Below are positions 1-9,931 of a stretch of 64,000 bases of DNA, one piece after another (positions within the stretch are counted from its first letter, which is position 1; the number at the start of each line of letters is the position of its first letter). The notes below the pieces were generated by a model. The model was given only the letters and a program-made list of their open reading frames with translations, was not told the origin of the DNA and searched no databases. This DNA comes from Symmachiella dynata (GTDB lineage: Bacteria > Planctomycetota > Planctomycetia > Planctomycetales > Planctomycetaceae), in contig NZ_CP036276.1 in NCBI RefSeq assembly GCF_007747995.1, forward strand, positions 3,091,001-3,155,000, in the 5' to 3' direction. Made by a program: the position numbers and the translations under genes.

Positions 1-2
1 CA

Positions 3-230
3 CTCCCCGCCGCCGATGCACACCTGAACGTGATGGTCAACCAACAGGCCACCGCCAACACCTCAAGTCGCGAACCGCAATTGGACGAATTCGTCAAACG
101 GGTCTATCAACAAGGTCGCCTGCGAGGATTTATTCCTTGTCAACAGGCGCAACAATCCGCCCCACAGGCCACGCCCCGCTTTCCGTCGCTGACGCAAACG
201 TCGTCATTTCAACTCGACCAAAAACTGTAA
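3..230 (+). CDS. C-terminal end of an unidentified protein (5' truncated by window edge)
   Basis: A reading frame is open from the window edge to a TAA at 228-230 and encodes about 75 residues. The composition is protein-like: a helical stretch with DEFVKRVYQQGRLRGF followed by a Gln/Pro/Ser-rich tail. No family was recognised. Its last 27 nt overlap the 3' end of the convergent dehydrogenase gene. It could be the real end of a plus-strand gene or a chance frame; the upstream sequence would decide. Confidence 0.35.
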   Translation, partial: LPAADAHLNVMVNQQATANTSSREPQLDEFVKRVYQQGRLRGFIPCQQAQQSAPQATPRFPSLTQTSSFQLDQKL

Positions 231-3179
231 CAGGTCCGCCGCCTGTTCGGCCGTCATCTCTCGCAGCAGCATCTCGGGCATCAGCGACTTGTCCTGCGGC
301 TGCAGAATCTCGATGTCCGCGCGGGAAATGCGAATCAACTCGTGTTGATTGTCCTTGAGCACCACTTCGTTCTCGGTTTTTTCCACCAACAATCCGGCAT
401 GCACCTGCCCCCGTTTGGTTTCGACGATATAGCTCACGTAATCCTTGTGGATCTCCTTCGACGGGTTGAGGATCGTATCCAAGATTTTCATCTTGTCTTT
501 GTCCTTCGCCACATGCGTCAACTCCGGCCCCAATTCACGGCCTTCGTCGCCGATTTTGTGACAGTCGCGACACTGCACACCGGCCGCCTTGAAAAACAAC
601 TCCCGCCCTCGCTCCGCATCGCCTGTCAGAGCCAGAATTTGCTCCGGACGAACCAACGGCCCCAGACGACGCACACGCTGTTCCTCAGGGACAAACCGTT
701 CAAACAAATCCCGCACTAATGGATTCGTGTGTGCGGCGCCGGCGGCGATGATCTCCCCGCGTAGCGGCGAAGCGGGTGGCTCCTGATCGACCAGACCCAC
801 CGCCACCATCGCTCCACTGACATTTTCGAGCAACTTCTTAATCGCCGCGGTCCGTTTGGCGACCACATCGCTGTTCAAATCCTCAGGCTGGGCACTCTGG
901 GCAGCGGTCGTCGTATCCCCTTCGGCAGGCAATTCGGCCACCCATTGCCGAAACAATTTCAGTGCCTCTTCATCCACGACCGCCGACCCCAAAACCGGCA
1001 TCCGCCCCTGCCCCAGTTTCGATAAGCGATACAAAATCACCGACCGCTCAGGCGCCCCTTTGGCGATCAACTGGCCGTCATCAATGCTGAAGTTTCCATG
1101 GTTCGGCGGGATGTTAAAAATGTTCGCCTTTTTCTCATCGCTCGTGAATTCCAATTCCATCTTCGCATTGCCGCCGCCGTCCGAAACATGGCAGTGTGAA
1201 CAGTTGGCGTGCAAATAGGACCGTGCACGGGCATTCAATTCGGCCGATTCGTCATATGGGTTTGAAAGCTTAGGCAACTCCTCAATCGACTTTTTCGGCG
1301 ATTCCTTAAACATGCCGATATGGTCCCAAGCACGGATTTGATTATCCGTGACTCCGCCAAAGTCGTAGTCCCGATTCATCTGCAACGTGTTCAGCCCCAG
1401 GACCCATTTGGCGGCGCGGGAATGGCAACCCATACACTCCGTGCGGGCGGCATACCGCCACGTCTGTTGCCGCACTCCCTTCGGCTCCGCCGCATCGCGA
1501 ATTTGAAATTTGCGATCCATGCCGTCGCGCCCCACCAAATCGGCGTCGTCCCCAGCATCGTTCCACATATAGGTATACGCCATCCATTCCCCCTCTTGCC
1601 GCGTCAGCAACCGCGTTTCGATCGGACGCCGGCTCGCTGGATTTCCCGCTTCCATCTCCAACGACAATGTCTGCGCCGCCACCGTGTTGTTGGGAAACTC
1701 CCAACCGCGATGCCCGCCGTACGTAATCTGTTCCTCTCCCGGGACTCCTACGAATCGCTGGACGTGCGCCCCATCCACCCATGCCGGCGCATTGACCGAA
1801 TAGGGCAACACCCCCGCCGCTGGGATCTGCTCAGGGACCGATGTAAACAGACCGGTCTCACTCAGTTTCCGCGGAAACTCCTCCGCTGCATGCGCCGGCG
1901 CGCCGCTCGGCACCAAGGAAAAGATTTCACCGCTCAACGCAACCAGATACAGTTCGCGATCATGATCATGTCCAAACGTCGCGACTTTATACGTCGAGTC
2001 GGACAGCCGCTGGTGGTCTTTGACCTGTTCGTCCTCATAACGAAATCCCCAGACGATGCCCGTTTCGTAATCGCAATAAATATACATGCCGTAAAACTCC
2101 GGCCGTTTCTTCGCGCGATAAACGTATCCGCCGGTGATCGAACGGCTTTCCGAGTGCGGATGCTCGACGATCGGCTTGTACAATTTGCCCGGCCCCATTT
2201 CGCGTTCCAGCATGAACGGGTGCGAACCTTCGTAGATGCTCCAGCCATAATTTCCACCGCGACGAATCAGATGGATCATTTCCCACAGATCCTGGCCCAC
2301 CTCCCCGACCCACAAGTTGCCCGTCTCACGATCAAAACCCATCCGCCACACCTGACGGTGCCCGTTGGTCCACGCCTCGGGAATCGCCCCTTCAATGTCC
2401 AGAAACGGATTGTCCGGCGGGATGCTGTATTCTTTTCCCTCAGACGGATGATCCACGTCAATCCGCAGAATGCTTCCCGTGAAATCGCTCAGGTCTTGTC
2501 CGGTATTGTCGACGTCGGACCCGCTCGTCCCATCCCCTGACCCGATATACAGGTAGCCGTCGGGACCGAACGCCAAGTCGCCCCCCCCATGACCGGCCGT
2601 CGCCCATTTTACGATCAACGTCTCCGACCCGCGAACAAACTGCGGCGGGTTGGTCTTCGTCAGTTGAATCCGGTAGATGTAATTGTGTTCTGACTCCTGA
2701 CCGTCCCGCTTGGTGACGTTCAAGAAAAGATAGGCGTAGCCGTTCTCCGCAAAGTTTGGATGCAGCGTCAGCCCCCAGCCACTACCACCGATCGATTTGT
2801 CGATCCACTTCATGTCAAAGATCGCAACGCTATCGGAGACATCTGGGTCATCTTCAAAGGTCAATAATTTTCCGCCAACCTCGAAGATAAAAATCCGATT
2901 GCTGTCCGGCTCAGGCACCATCGCGATCGGTTGATCGAATTTGAGGTGCGGATACTCGCGCTGCAGCTTGTAAGGCGGTGGAGGTTCGGGAGAACCTTTG
3001 ACGCGTGAGGTCGTCCAGGGCACCCGCTCTGTTAGCCCAAACGGCTTTTCCGGCTCAGCAGGTTTCGATTCTGCAGATGGGGATTTTTCCGCAGCATCGT
3101 CGGCGACCGACAACGCAATCCAGCCTCCCCCAGCAACCAGAGACATCATCAAGCAGGTAACGCGCGCGAGTAGCCGCAT
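204..3179 (-). CDS. PQQ-type glucose/sorbosone dehydrogenase with three c-type heme sites
   Basis: Exported 991-residue oxidoreductase. It has a signal peptide (hydrophobic stretch ending near VADDA, residue 28), then a six-bladed propeller of the soluble glucose/sorbosone dehydrogenase type (about residues 75-430, with GHGGGDLAFGPDGYLYIGSGDG and NYGWSIYEG). Three CXXCH heme c motifs follow: CMGCH (about 581), CSHCH (about 660) and CRDCH (about 867). The last lies in the C-terminal heme-binding domain that is typical of planctomycetes (TIGR02603 type, GRELFFKAAGVQCRDCHKIG). Likely role: periplasmic oxidation of a sugar or alcohol, with electrons passed internally to the hemes. A GAGAGGAG-like Shine-Dalgarno lies 6 nt before the ATG. 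The substrate cannot be read from sequence. Confidence 0.9.
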   Translation of the reverse strand: MRLLARVTCLMMSLVAGGGWIALSVADDAAEKSPSAESKPAEPEKPFGLTERVPWTTSRVKGSPEPPPPYKLQREYPHLKFDQPIAMVPEPDSNRIFIFEVGGKLLTFEDDPDVSDSVAIFDMKWIDKSIGGSGWGLTLHPNFAENGYAYLFLNVTKRDGQESEHNYIYRIQLTKTNPPQFVRGSETLIVKWATAGHGGGDLAFGPDGYLYIGSGDGTSGSDVDNTGQDLSDFTGSILRIDVDHPSEGKEYSIPPDNPFLDIEGAIPEAWTNGHRQVWRMGFDRETGNLWVGEVGQDLWEMIHLIRRGGNYGWSIYEGSHPFMLEREMGPGKLYKPIVEHPHSESRSITGGYVYRAKKRPEFYGMYIYCDYETGIVWGFRYEDEQVKDHQRLSDSTYKVATFGHDHDRELYLVALSGEIFSLVPSGAPAHAAEEFPRKLSETGLFTSVPEQIPAAGVLPYSVNAPAWVDGAHVQRFVGVPGEEQITYGGHRGWEFPNNTVAAQTLSLEMEAGNPASRRPIETRLLTRQEGEWMAYTYMWNDAGDDADLVGRDGMDRKFQIRDAAEPKGVRQQTWRYAARTECMGCHSRAAKWVLGLNTLQMNRDYDFGGVTDNQIRAWDHIGMFKESPKKSIEELPKLSNPYDESAELNARARSYLHANCSHCHVSDGGGNAKMELEFTSDEKKANIFNIPPNHGNFSIDDGQLIAKGAPERSVILYRLSKLGQGRMPVLGSAVVDEEALKLFRQWVAELPAEGDTTTAAQSAQPEDLNSDVVAKRTAAIKKLLENVSGAMVAVGLVDQEPPASPLRGEIIAAGAAHTNPLVRDLFERFVPEEQRVRRLGPLVRPEQILALTGDAERGRELFFKAAGVQCRDCHKIGDEGRELGPELTHVAKDKDKMKILDTILNPSKEIHKDYVSYIVETKRGQVHAGLLVEKTENEVVLKDNQHELIRISRADIEILQPQDKSLMPEMLLREMTAEQAADLLQFLVELK

Positions 3180-3392
3180 AGATACTCCTCTCAGGAAGCC
3201 GCTTTAGTCATTCCCACGAACGTGGTTACATCAACGTTCGTGCATCCGATCTTAAGCAACCCCCTACACAAGTTCAACGCGAATCATCGCCGCTGTTTTC
3301 ACGATTGCTGGTGATCAAGGGGGCAAAACGTTAATATCGTCAATGTCACCTATTCATCCCCTGCCCTGTTTCCTGATTGGCGCCCCGTCGCT

Positions 3393-4454
3393 ATGTCCGC
3401 CGCACTGCTGTTTGACTTAACTCCCGATCAACTCACCGATTGGTGCACTGAGCACGGACACAAACCGTACCGTGCCCGTCAGATCTTTCACGGCGCGTTT
3501 GGGCGGCGGGTGATGGCATTCTCCGATATGAGCGATTTGCCCGCGAAACTACGCGAGCAATTGGCAGACAGTTTTCAGTTTTTCTCCTCCACAATAACCG
3601 CACACAACGTCGCCAGTGACGGGACCGAAAAACTGCTGCTCGCGATGCAAGATGGCAGTACGGTCGAGTGCGTTTTGATGCGCGAAGGCAAACGCCGCAC
3701 CATTTGTATCAGTACGCAGGTCGGCTGCGCGATGGGCTGTGTGTTTTGTGCCAGCGGCATGCTGGGGCTCACACGCAATCTCTCCGCCGGAGAAATCACG
3801 GAGCAGATCGTCCGCTTGGATCAGCTCTTGCCAGCCGAGGAACGCATCACCAATATCGTGGTGATGGGCATTGGCGAGCCACTTGCCAATCTCGACAACC
3901 TGCTCCAAGCGCTCGATCACGTTACGGCCGATGGCGGCATGGGCATTGGTGCTCGAAGGATCACGATTTCAACAGTCGGGCTGCCCGAGAAAATCCGTCG
4001 TCTCGCCGAGTGCGGCAAAGCCTACAACCTTGCCGTCTCGTTGCATGCCCCGAACGAGGAACTTCGCAGCCAGATCATACCCGTCAACGAAGGGATCGGT
4101 TTAGCAGCGGTCCTGCGGGCCGCCGATGACTATTTCGAAAAAGTCGGCCGCCGCGTTTCGTATGAATACATCTTGCTCGGAAAACTGAATGATGCTCCGG
4201 AGCACGCGCAGCAGTTGGCGAATCTCTTGAAATCGCGATTCGCGCACGTCAACTTGATTCCCATGAATCCGGTCGCTGAGTCTTCCTTCCGCAGGCCCAG
4301 CGAACGCCGCATTCAGCGTTTCCTGGAAATCCTGCAAGAAGCCGGCGTACCGGTCACCGTTCGCAAACGCAAAGGGGCCGACATCGATGCCGCCTGCGGA
4401 CAACTACGCCTCCGCAAGCACAACGACAACGCATTGGTCGACCTGAAATCATAA
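3393..4454 (+). CDS. rlmN: 23S rRNA (adenine2503-C2)-methyltransferase, dual specificity
   Basis: Radical SAM enzyme that methylates C2 of A2503 in 23S rRNA and A37 in some tRNAs. The radical SAM CxxxCxxC cluster is clear in GCAMGCVFCASG (around residue 110-120). Other family motifs are GEPLANLDN, ISTVGLPEKI and LAVSLHAPNEELR, plus the C-terminal VRKRKGADIDAACGQL, whose Cys matches the catalytic methyl-carrier Cys. Length 353 is normal for the family. It is a single gene between divergent and convergent neighbours. The product is cytoplasmic. Confidence 0.97.
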   Translation: MSAALLFDLTPDQLTDWCTEHGHKPYRARQIFHGAFGRRVMAFSDMSDLPAKLREQLADSFQFFSSTITAHNVASDGTEKLLLAMQDGSTVECVLMREGKRRTICISTQVGCAMGCVFCASGMLGLTRNLSAGEITEQIVRLDQLLPAEERITNIVVMGIGEPLANLDNLLQALDHVTADGGMGIGARRITISTVGLPEKIRRLAECGKAYNLAVSLHAPNEELRSQIIPVNEGIGLAAVLRAADDYFEKVGRRVSYEYILLGKLNDAPEHAQQLANLLKSRFAHVNLIPMNPVAESSFRRPSERRIQRFLEILQEAGVPVTVRKRKGADIDAACGQLRLRKHNDNALVDLKS

Positions 4455-4476
4455 AGCCGCGACTCAGGCGACCAGC

Positions 4477-4935
4477 TTACAAGGTCGTGCTGCCAAATTC
4501 GTCTAGCTCAAAATCCTGGGCATCAAAACCGACCAACCGATTGTCGCGAAACACCAAGTAGTATGTTTGGCTCTTGCTGTCCGGCCCGTACGCGTACATT
4601 TTATCGCTGGTGTGATAGGCATTGTTATTGGTCTTGAGCAAACGGTCGTTCGGCTCAAAGCGGCCTGGCTGTCCAATCACTCCATCGACTTCGGCGCGCG
4701 TCATCCCGTTATCGATACAATTGGCTAACAACCACTGCAGCGCTTCCGGATCACGAGAATGCTGAAAACGTTCGCGATGAGCGGTTTCTTCTTCATGCGT
4801 GATCTCAGGTGTTGTTGCAAACATCTGTTGGATCGGAGTGGTATCAAACGATTCGCAGCCACAGATCGCGGCTACCGTGATAAATACCAAGAACATCTGT
4901 ACGGAACGCTTCAAGCATGGAAACAATGTTGCCAT
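4477..4935 (-). CDS. small lipoprotein, BamE/SmpA-like
   Basis: A 152-residue protein with an N-terminal hydrophobic segment and a lipobox-like ICGC at about residue 25-28, so probably lipid-anchored. The middle carries NGMTRAEVDGVIGQPGRFE, which resembles the helix-turn 'GMT..qV...lG.P' signature of BamE/SmpA/OmlA-fold proteins, followed by a Tyr-rich strand region that reads back a value (YYLVFRDNRLVGFDAQDF). GGAGGT lies 8 nt before the ATG. It is convergent with rlmN. The fold assignment is an inference from one motif; the function is unknown. Confidence 0.7.
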   Translation of the reverse strand: MATLFPCLKRSVQMFLVFITVAAICGCESFDTTPIQQMFATTPEITHEEETAHRERFQHSRDPEALQWLLANCIDNGMTRAEVDGVIGQPGRFEPNDRLLKTNNNAYHTSDKMYAYGPDSKSQTYYLVFRDNRLVGFDAQDFELDEFGSTTL

Positions 4936-5078
4936 GTGACTTTACCTCCGAGTCAGGCGACGCGCAGCCTGATCTCATTTTGAGAGATGTGTTGACTTTG
5001 GGGGATGTGAGAGAGGCGGGAGTCTACGCGAATTCCCCGCAGGGGAAAAGAGCGCTCTTCTGAAATCTGCGCTCTTGT

Positions 5079-6509
5079 TTAGACCACAAACAATTCCATG
5101 AATTGATCCGCCGGCAAGGCATCCAACTGCGCCGGCTCAGCGAACGCCGCCATCACTGACGCGCAACGTGTGCTGTCGAATTGCGTTGCCATGTTATCTT
5201 GGAACTTTTGCTCCAACAGCGGCATCCCTTGCTCACGGCGGCGGCGATGCCCGATGGGGTACTCCACCTCCACACGCTCAGTCGACGTCCCATCGGTGAA
5301 AAATACCTGCACCGCATTGGCGATCGACCGTTTCTCGGAATCAAGATAATCCCGCGTATACGCCGGGACCTCGACGACTTCCATCCGCTCGCGCAACTGA
5401 TCAATCCGTGGATCCGCTGCGGCGGCGTCCTCGTAATCGTCGGCGGTCAGCGTTCCACGAATCAGCGGCACCGCGGTCATGTACTGCAAACAGTGGTCAC
5501 GATCCGCCGGATTATTCAACGGGCCGGTCTTGTCGATAATCCGCACCGCCGATTCGTGTGTCTCGATGCGGATCTGCTGAATCTCATCCAAGCGATCTTT
5601 GACTTGCGGATGCAATGTGACGGCCGCCTCGACCGCCGTTTGCGCGTGAAACTCCGCCGGAAATGAGATTTTGAACAACACGTTCTCCATCACGTAACTT
5701 CCCAGCGGCTGCGAAAGTTCAATCGGTGCGCCCTTGAACAACACATCTTGAAATCCCCATGTCGGAGCCGAGAGCGCTGTGGCATACCCCATTTCACCGG
5801 TCAAGGAAATCAACGCCAACCGCACCGCCCGACTGGTCGCATCGCCAGCGGCCCAACTTTTGCGCGAGCCGGTATTCGGGGCATGCCGATACGTCCGCAG
5901 CGCGCCTCCGTCGATCCAGGCGTGCGACACAGCATTGACGATCTGTTGTTTGGTTGCCCCCAACATCTTCGCCGCGACAGCCGTACTGGCGACACGAACC
6001 AACAGCACGTGATCCAATCCCACGCGGTTGAACGAATTGGTTAGCGCCAAGACTCCTTGAATCTCATGCGCCTTGATCATCGCCGTCAAGATATCGCGCA
6101 CCGTCAGTTTTTGCTTCCCCGCGCGATTCAGATAATCCGCGCAGGCCAAGATCGCCCCCAAGTTGTCCGAAGGATGCCCCCACTCCGCCGCTAGCCAAGT
6201 GTCATTAAAATCCAACCAGCGAATCAAACACCCGTTATTAAACGCAGCAGCCACCGGATCCAATTCGTAAGCCGTCCCCAAGACCCGCGCCCCGCCGGGC
6301 ATCTCCGCACCCGGCACCACCGGCCCCAGCATCTTTTCGCAAGCTGGATAATTCAGCGCCAACAGTCCGCACCCGATACTGTCCATCAAACACCACCGCG
6401 CGGTGTCATAGGCCAGATCGCTCGCAATCGCCGCTTCCGCCGCATACTCCGCAATCTCAACCAGTAGCTGGTCGGGCACCTGTTCCGTCACCTGAATTCT
6501 GTCGCTCAT
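5079..6509 (-). CDS. MmgE/PrpD family dehydratase
   Basis: A 476-residue protein of the 2-methylcitrate dehydratase / MmgE family. The family motif [25 protein letters not shown]-type segment is present around residue 95-120, together with [30 protein letters not shown] and [21 protein letters not shown]. Length is typical. No prpB, prpC or acetate-CoA genes are near, so a role in the methylcitrate cycle cannot be assumed; other family members act on itaconyl or unrelated small acids. Cytoplasmic and apparently monocistronic. Confidence 0.88.
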   Translation of the reverse strand: MSDRIQVTEQVPDQLLVEIAEYAAEAAIASDLAYDTARWCLMDSIGCGLLALNYPACEKMLGPVVPGAEMPGGARVLGTAYELDPVAAAFNNGCLIRWLDFNDTWLAAEWGHPSDNLGAILACADYLNRAGKQKLTVRDILTAMIKAHEIQGVLALTNSFNRVGLDHVLLVRVASTAVAAKMLGATKQQIVNAVSHAWIDGGALRTYRHAPNTGSRKSWAAGDATSRAVRLALISLTGEMGYATALSAPTWGFQDVLFKGAPIELSQPLGSYVMENVLFKISFPAEFHAQTAVEAAVTLHPQVKDRLDEIQQIRIETHESAVRIIDKTGPLNNPADRDHCLQYMTAVPLIRGTLTADDYEDAAAADPRIDQLRERMEVVEVPAYTRDYLDSEKRSIANAVQVFFTDGTSTERVEVEYPIGHRRRREQGMPLLEQKFQDNMATQFDSTRCASVMAAFAEPAQLDALPADQFMELFVV

Positions 6510-6641
6510 GTTTTCCTACTGAAATCTATCCAGGATTCTCAAGCCACTGCCTGGGAGCGCGAGGCTCCAGCCGAGCCGCGCGTAACCACAATACTTCAAT
6601 TTCGTCCAAACAATCTGCAATCCATGTCCAACGTACCGATG

Positions 6642-6668
6642 CGGCTCAGCAGGAGCTTCGCCCTCCCG
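6642..6668. repeat. 27-bp intergenic repeat, copy 1
   Basis: A 27-bp segment beginning CGGCTCAGCAGG and ending TTCGCCCTCCCG. It recurs in the opposite orientation at 49645-49671 with one mismatch. It lies in the 224-bp gap between the PrpD-family and sialidase-fusion genes, next to a GGAGCGCGAGGCTCC motif. In one frame the other copy reads REGEAPAEP, a peptide that turns up as a spurious short ORF in planctomycete genomes (recalled, not searched). Confidence 0.7.
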
Positions 6669-6733
6669 GTCGCGTCATCAGGAGATGCAGCGACTGCTGG
6701 GAGGGGACTCTACCAACCGGGCGGAAGCTTGGC

Positions 6734-8308
6734 TCAATTTGGACGTTCCATGTGCACCAGCCAATCCTCATTCAGCTCGACATGTTTGATACCATATCGC
6801 CGGAACGTATACGTCACATGAATCTTCCCATCGGCTGTTTGCAACAGTGACGGATAGGAATACTCGCCCGGGTTCGCCTCCAATTTCAACGGCGCTTCCC
6901 AAGTCCGCCCTTCATCGGTCGAACGGGCGATGCTGAGCGGAGTCCGGCTGTTTTCTGAATCGTTGTACACAATCACCCAATGCCCGTTGGCGAGCGGAAT
7001 CATCGAAATCCCCGAATCGGGATTATTTAGCGTGGTCGGCTTTGCCTCGCTCCAGGTCTCTCCTTGGTCCTGCGAGATAATTTCCGTGATCTGCGGGTAT
7101 TTGCGCATCAACGCTACCAGCGAACCATCTTTACGCTCCGCCAACGCCGGTTGGCTTCCGCCAGCGGTAAATCCGCCAATCTTCCAGGAATCCCCGTTGT
7201 CGCGGCTGATCAAAAAGGTCGATCCATCCTGACCATCCACGACCGCCTCCACCGGCAATACAATCGTCCCGTCCCGCAGTACGAGTGGGCGATTGCGGGG
7301 TACGGCCCACAGATCTTCGTCAAACATCTCGCGATCCTTCGACCAAGTCCGCCCATTATCCTCCGAAGTGCGGAGCATCAAACGGCAGCGGTCCCACCCC
7401 CCACCACGGCGAATCGGTCGCGTCGGTTCCATCCGGCACCAGACCATTTGCAGCCGTTTGCGACCATCGACAAAAATAATCGCATTGCCCGGCGGCAGCA
7501 GTGCATCTTCGATCAACACTTCCGGCTCGCTCCAAGTCCGCGAACCTTTCTCGCGGCGAGCGAGAAAAATCATCTGGTCGTCCCCGGATTCATAATTGCC
7601 GCCATACCAGACGCACAACAAATCCCCATTGGGCGCCTGTTCGATCACCGAACAATGGTGCACCGCCGCTTGCGGAATTTTTTCGAACACCAATTCCGAG
7701 GAGAACGACAATTGCCCGTACGGGTTGTCCCGTTTAATCGGCGACAATTTCGCACCGATCGCAGAACCTGTTGCTTTCTCTGATTTCGGTGTGATCTCCT
7801 TTTTCGCCAACACGTCGCGAATTCTACTCTCCAGCGCATCGCGTCCGGCAGCCTCTGCCAATCCGCCGTGATAAATCAGATTCGACTCTCTATCCAGCAT
7901 AAACACCTCGGGGGTCACGCTGGCTCCGAATTGTTTCACGATCTTTCCTTGCGGATCGCGATACAGCGGAAAAATCACTCCTCGCTTTTGGATAAAATCC
8001 GCCAGTTCAGCGTTCGTCACCTCCGCATCGGGAACAATACCCACAAACAGCACGTTCTTACGACGGTATTCCTGATAGAGCGCCGCAATGTCGTTGATCG
8101 CTTTTTCCGTCACGGGGCACCGCGGCGACAAAAACAGCACCGCTGTCGCCGGCCGTTCGTCGTAGTTACGCATCGTCATTTTTCGGCCATCGTGGGTCAG
8201 CAAATCCACAGGCCCCATCGGCTCGCCCAATTTGGGTTCCGCTGCAAATGCGGCGGAATCGAGTGCGGCAACGCACATCACAGTGACGGCAAACAATCGC
8301 AAGATCAT
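6734..8308 (-). CDS. redoxin-sialidase fusion, exported
   Basis: A 524-residue exported protein (signal peptide residues 1-23, ending AAFAAEPK). Residues about 25-170 are a thioredoxin-fold redoxin domain (AVLFLSPRCPVTEKAINDIAALYQEYR, GVIFPLYRDPQGKIVKQFGASVTPEVFML). It keeps a single Cys in the active-site loop (SPRCPVT) rather than CxxC. Residues about 205-524 form a GH33/BNR sialidase-like propeller with four Asp-box motifs (SEDNGRTWS, SRDNGDSWK, SQDQGETWS, STDEGRTWE) and NYESGDDQMIFLARR. Sialidase-family proteins in planctomycetes often act on unknown glycans, so true neuraminidase activity is not assured. The fusion itself is unusual. Confidence 0.85.
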   Translation of the reverse strand: MILRLFAVTVMCVAALDSAAFAAEPKLGEPMGPVDLLTHDGRKMTMRNYDERPATAVLFLSPRCPVTEKAINDIAALYQEYRRKNVLFVGIVPDAEVTNAELADFIQKRGVIFPLYRDPQGKIVKQFGASVTPEVFMLDRESNLIYHGGLAEAAGRDALESRIRDVLAKKEITPKSEKATGSAIGAKLSPIKRDNPYGQLSFSSELVFEKIPQAAVHHCSVIEQAPNGDLLCVWYGGNYESGDDQMIFLARREKGSRTWSEPEVLIEDALLPPGNAIIFVDGRKRLQMVWCRMEPTRPIRRGGGWDRCRLMLRTSEDNGRTWSKDREMFDEDLWAVPRNRPLVLRDGTIVLPVEAVVDGQDGSTFLISRDNGDSWKIGGFTAGGSQPALAERKDGSLVALMRKYPQITEIISQDQGETWSEAKPTTLNNPDSGISMIPLANGHWVIVYNDSENSRTPLSIARSTDEGRTWEAPLKLEANPGEYSYPSLLQTADGKIHVTYTFRRYGIKHVELNEDWLVHMERPN

Positions 8309-8579
8309 GTTGGCATTCCAAGTCGTTGAATTCGGGGAATCTTAATGTCAGGCATCAAGCGCAGTACACGGCAAACTAAACCGTCCAGAGCGTGAGGCTC
8401 TATTATGCCCCAAACCGACTCCCCGACTCAATGAGGGGAGCCCGGAATTGTCCCGGTGATGCCCACTTCGTTTTTAATTGGCCTTGACGTTTTTCTGGCT
8501 TTCTCCGATACCTCCAGCTCTGTTCAGCTACCGGTTCCACCGGGCTATCTCAAAAGCAAGGTTCGACCACCTATTATCT

Positions 8580-9758
8580 ATGCGTTTGTTACAACGTTAC
8601 GTGCTGTTTGAGCTGTTGCGCGTTTTCGCGATCGCTCTCACTGGTTTGACGCTCATGTTGACATTCGTCGGCGTGATCGGCGAAGCCACGCGCAATGGGC
8701 TGGGACCGAAATTGATTCTGCAGATCCTGCCATTCATTGTTCCCAGTCTGATGCCGTTTACCATTCCAGCAACATTGTTGCTGACAGTGACCGTGGTTTA
8801 CGGCCGCATGTCGGGGGACCAAGAGATCACCGCCATCAAGGCGGCCGGCATCAACGTGATGTCGATTATCATGCCCTCGATCATCATCGGCCTCGCCCTC
8901 AGTCTGGGAACGTTCATCCTGACAGATCAGTTCATTCCCTGGGCCAAAGGCCGCACGAAGCAAATTGTCGCCACTGGAATGGAAGACATCTTCCTCGACA
9001 TCCTCCGCGCAAAACACAAATTTGTCGAAGACAAAATGGGCATCGCCATCAACGTGCTGGATGTCGACGGACGGACTCTCATCGGACCACGAATTCACTT
9101 CAAGCGTGGCTCAGGAGAAGCGATCCATATTGAAGCGGAATCTGCCAAGTTGGGTTTTGATACAGAAAAAAACGAAATCCGGCTGCGGCTGTGGAATGGA
9201 ACCGTCAATACGCCCGGCAATGCGGGGCTCCGGTTTGTCCAAGAGGATAAATCCTTTCCGCTGCCCCGCGATATCTCCGAAATGCACCCCCGCGACATCT
9301 CCATTTCGCGCATTTATAGCGAAATTGATGTCACGACGATGAAACGAGATGCGGAGGAACATCGCCGGATTATTCAAACCGCTTTCTCACTCACGCATGG
9401 AAATTTTGAAGCGCTGGATACGCAACCTTTCATCCCCGGCCAATGGGAAAACGTCTATGCCCAACGCCGCGCAAAAAAACTACATACCGAAATCCACTCC
9501 CGCTACGCTTTGGCCGCCAGTTGCTTTTTCTTTGTGTTGCTGGGAAGTTCGTTTTCCATCTATCACGGTCGCAGCCAGTTCTTGACGAACTTTTTCGTCT
9601 GTTTCATGCCGGTGCTGCTCTTCTATTACCCGGTCGTGATGCTGATGATCAACCTCTCCAAAACCGGTAGTGTCAATCCGTTGTGGGGTATGTGGGTTGG
9701 AAATGCTGGTCTCTTCGTCGCCGGCATCTTCATGCTCCGCAAGGTGCTGCAACACTAA
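8580..9758 (+). CDS. LptF/LptG family permease
   Basis: A 392-residue inner-membrane protein of the YjgP/YjgQ (LptF/LptG) family, which forms the transmembrane part of the lipopolysaccharide export ABC transporter. It shows N-terminal LLQRYVLFELLRVFAIAL, two further membrane segments (about 45-75 and 95-125), a large periplasmic beta domain (about 140-290) and three C-terminal membrane segments ending LFVAGIFMLRKVLQH. The ATG at 8580 is preferred because this family starts with the cytoplasmic end of the first helix; the upstream in-frame start at 8478 adds an atypical extension. No lptB or second permease is adjacent. Confidence 0.9.
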   Translation: MRLLQRYVLFELLRVFAIALTGLTLMLTFVGVIGEATRNGLGPKLILQILPFIVPSLMPFTIPATLLLTVTVVYGRMSGDQEITAIKAAGINVMSIIMPSIIIGLALSLGTFILTDQFIPWAKGRTKQIVATGMEDIFLDILRAKHKFVEDKMGIAINVLDVDGRTLIGPRIHFKRGSGEAIHIEAESAKLGFDTEKNEIRLRLWNGTVNTPGNAGLRFVQEDKSFPLPRDISEMHPRDISISRIYSEIDVTTMKRDAEEHRRIIQTAFSLTHGNFEALDTQPFIPGQWENVYAQRRAKKLHTEIHSRYALAASCFFFVLLGSSFSIYHGRSQFLTNFFVCFMPVLLFYYPVVMLMINLSKTGSVNPLWGMWVGNAGLFVAGIFMLRKVLQH

Positions 9759-9931
9759 AGCGACTGATTTTGCCCCGTTTACCCTGCTTGGTGAGGGCTG
9801 AGAACGTCGGCATTCCATCCACCGCGCGGTGTGCAGTCGCTTCCCTAATTGTGACAGCGACCTTAGAATGTTGGTCGACATTCCCCGAATGCGCTTGCCG
9901 TATTCGCCATTTAGACCTACCGGAGCCCCCC

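Noticed and set aside
1320-2540. 406-codon plus-strand open frame
   Set aside because: It is wholly antisense to the dehydrogenase gene, is rich in Arg/His/Pro as mirror frames of GC-rich genes are, and has no ribosome binding site.
5039-5054. 16-mer GCAGGGGAAAAGAGCG shared with 31278-31293
   Set aside because: One 16-mer match is about what chance allows in a 64-kb self-comparison; not called a repeat family.
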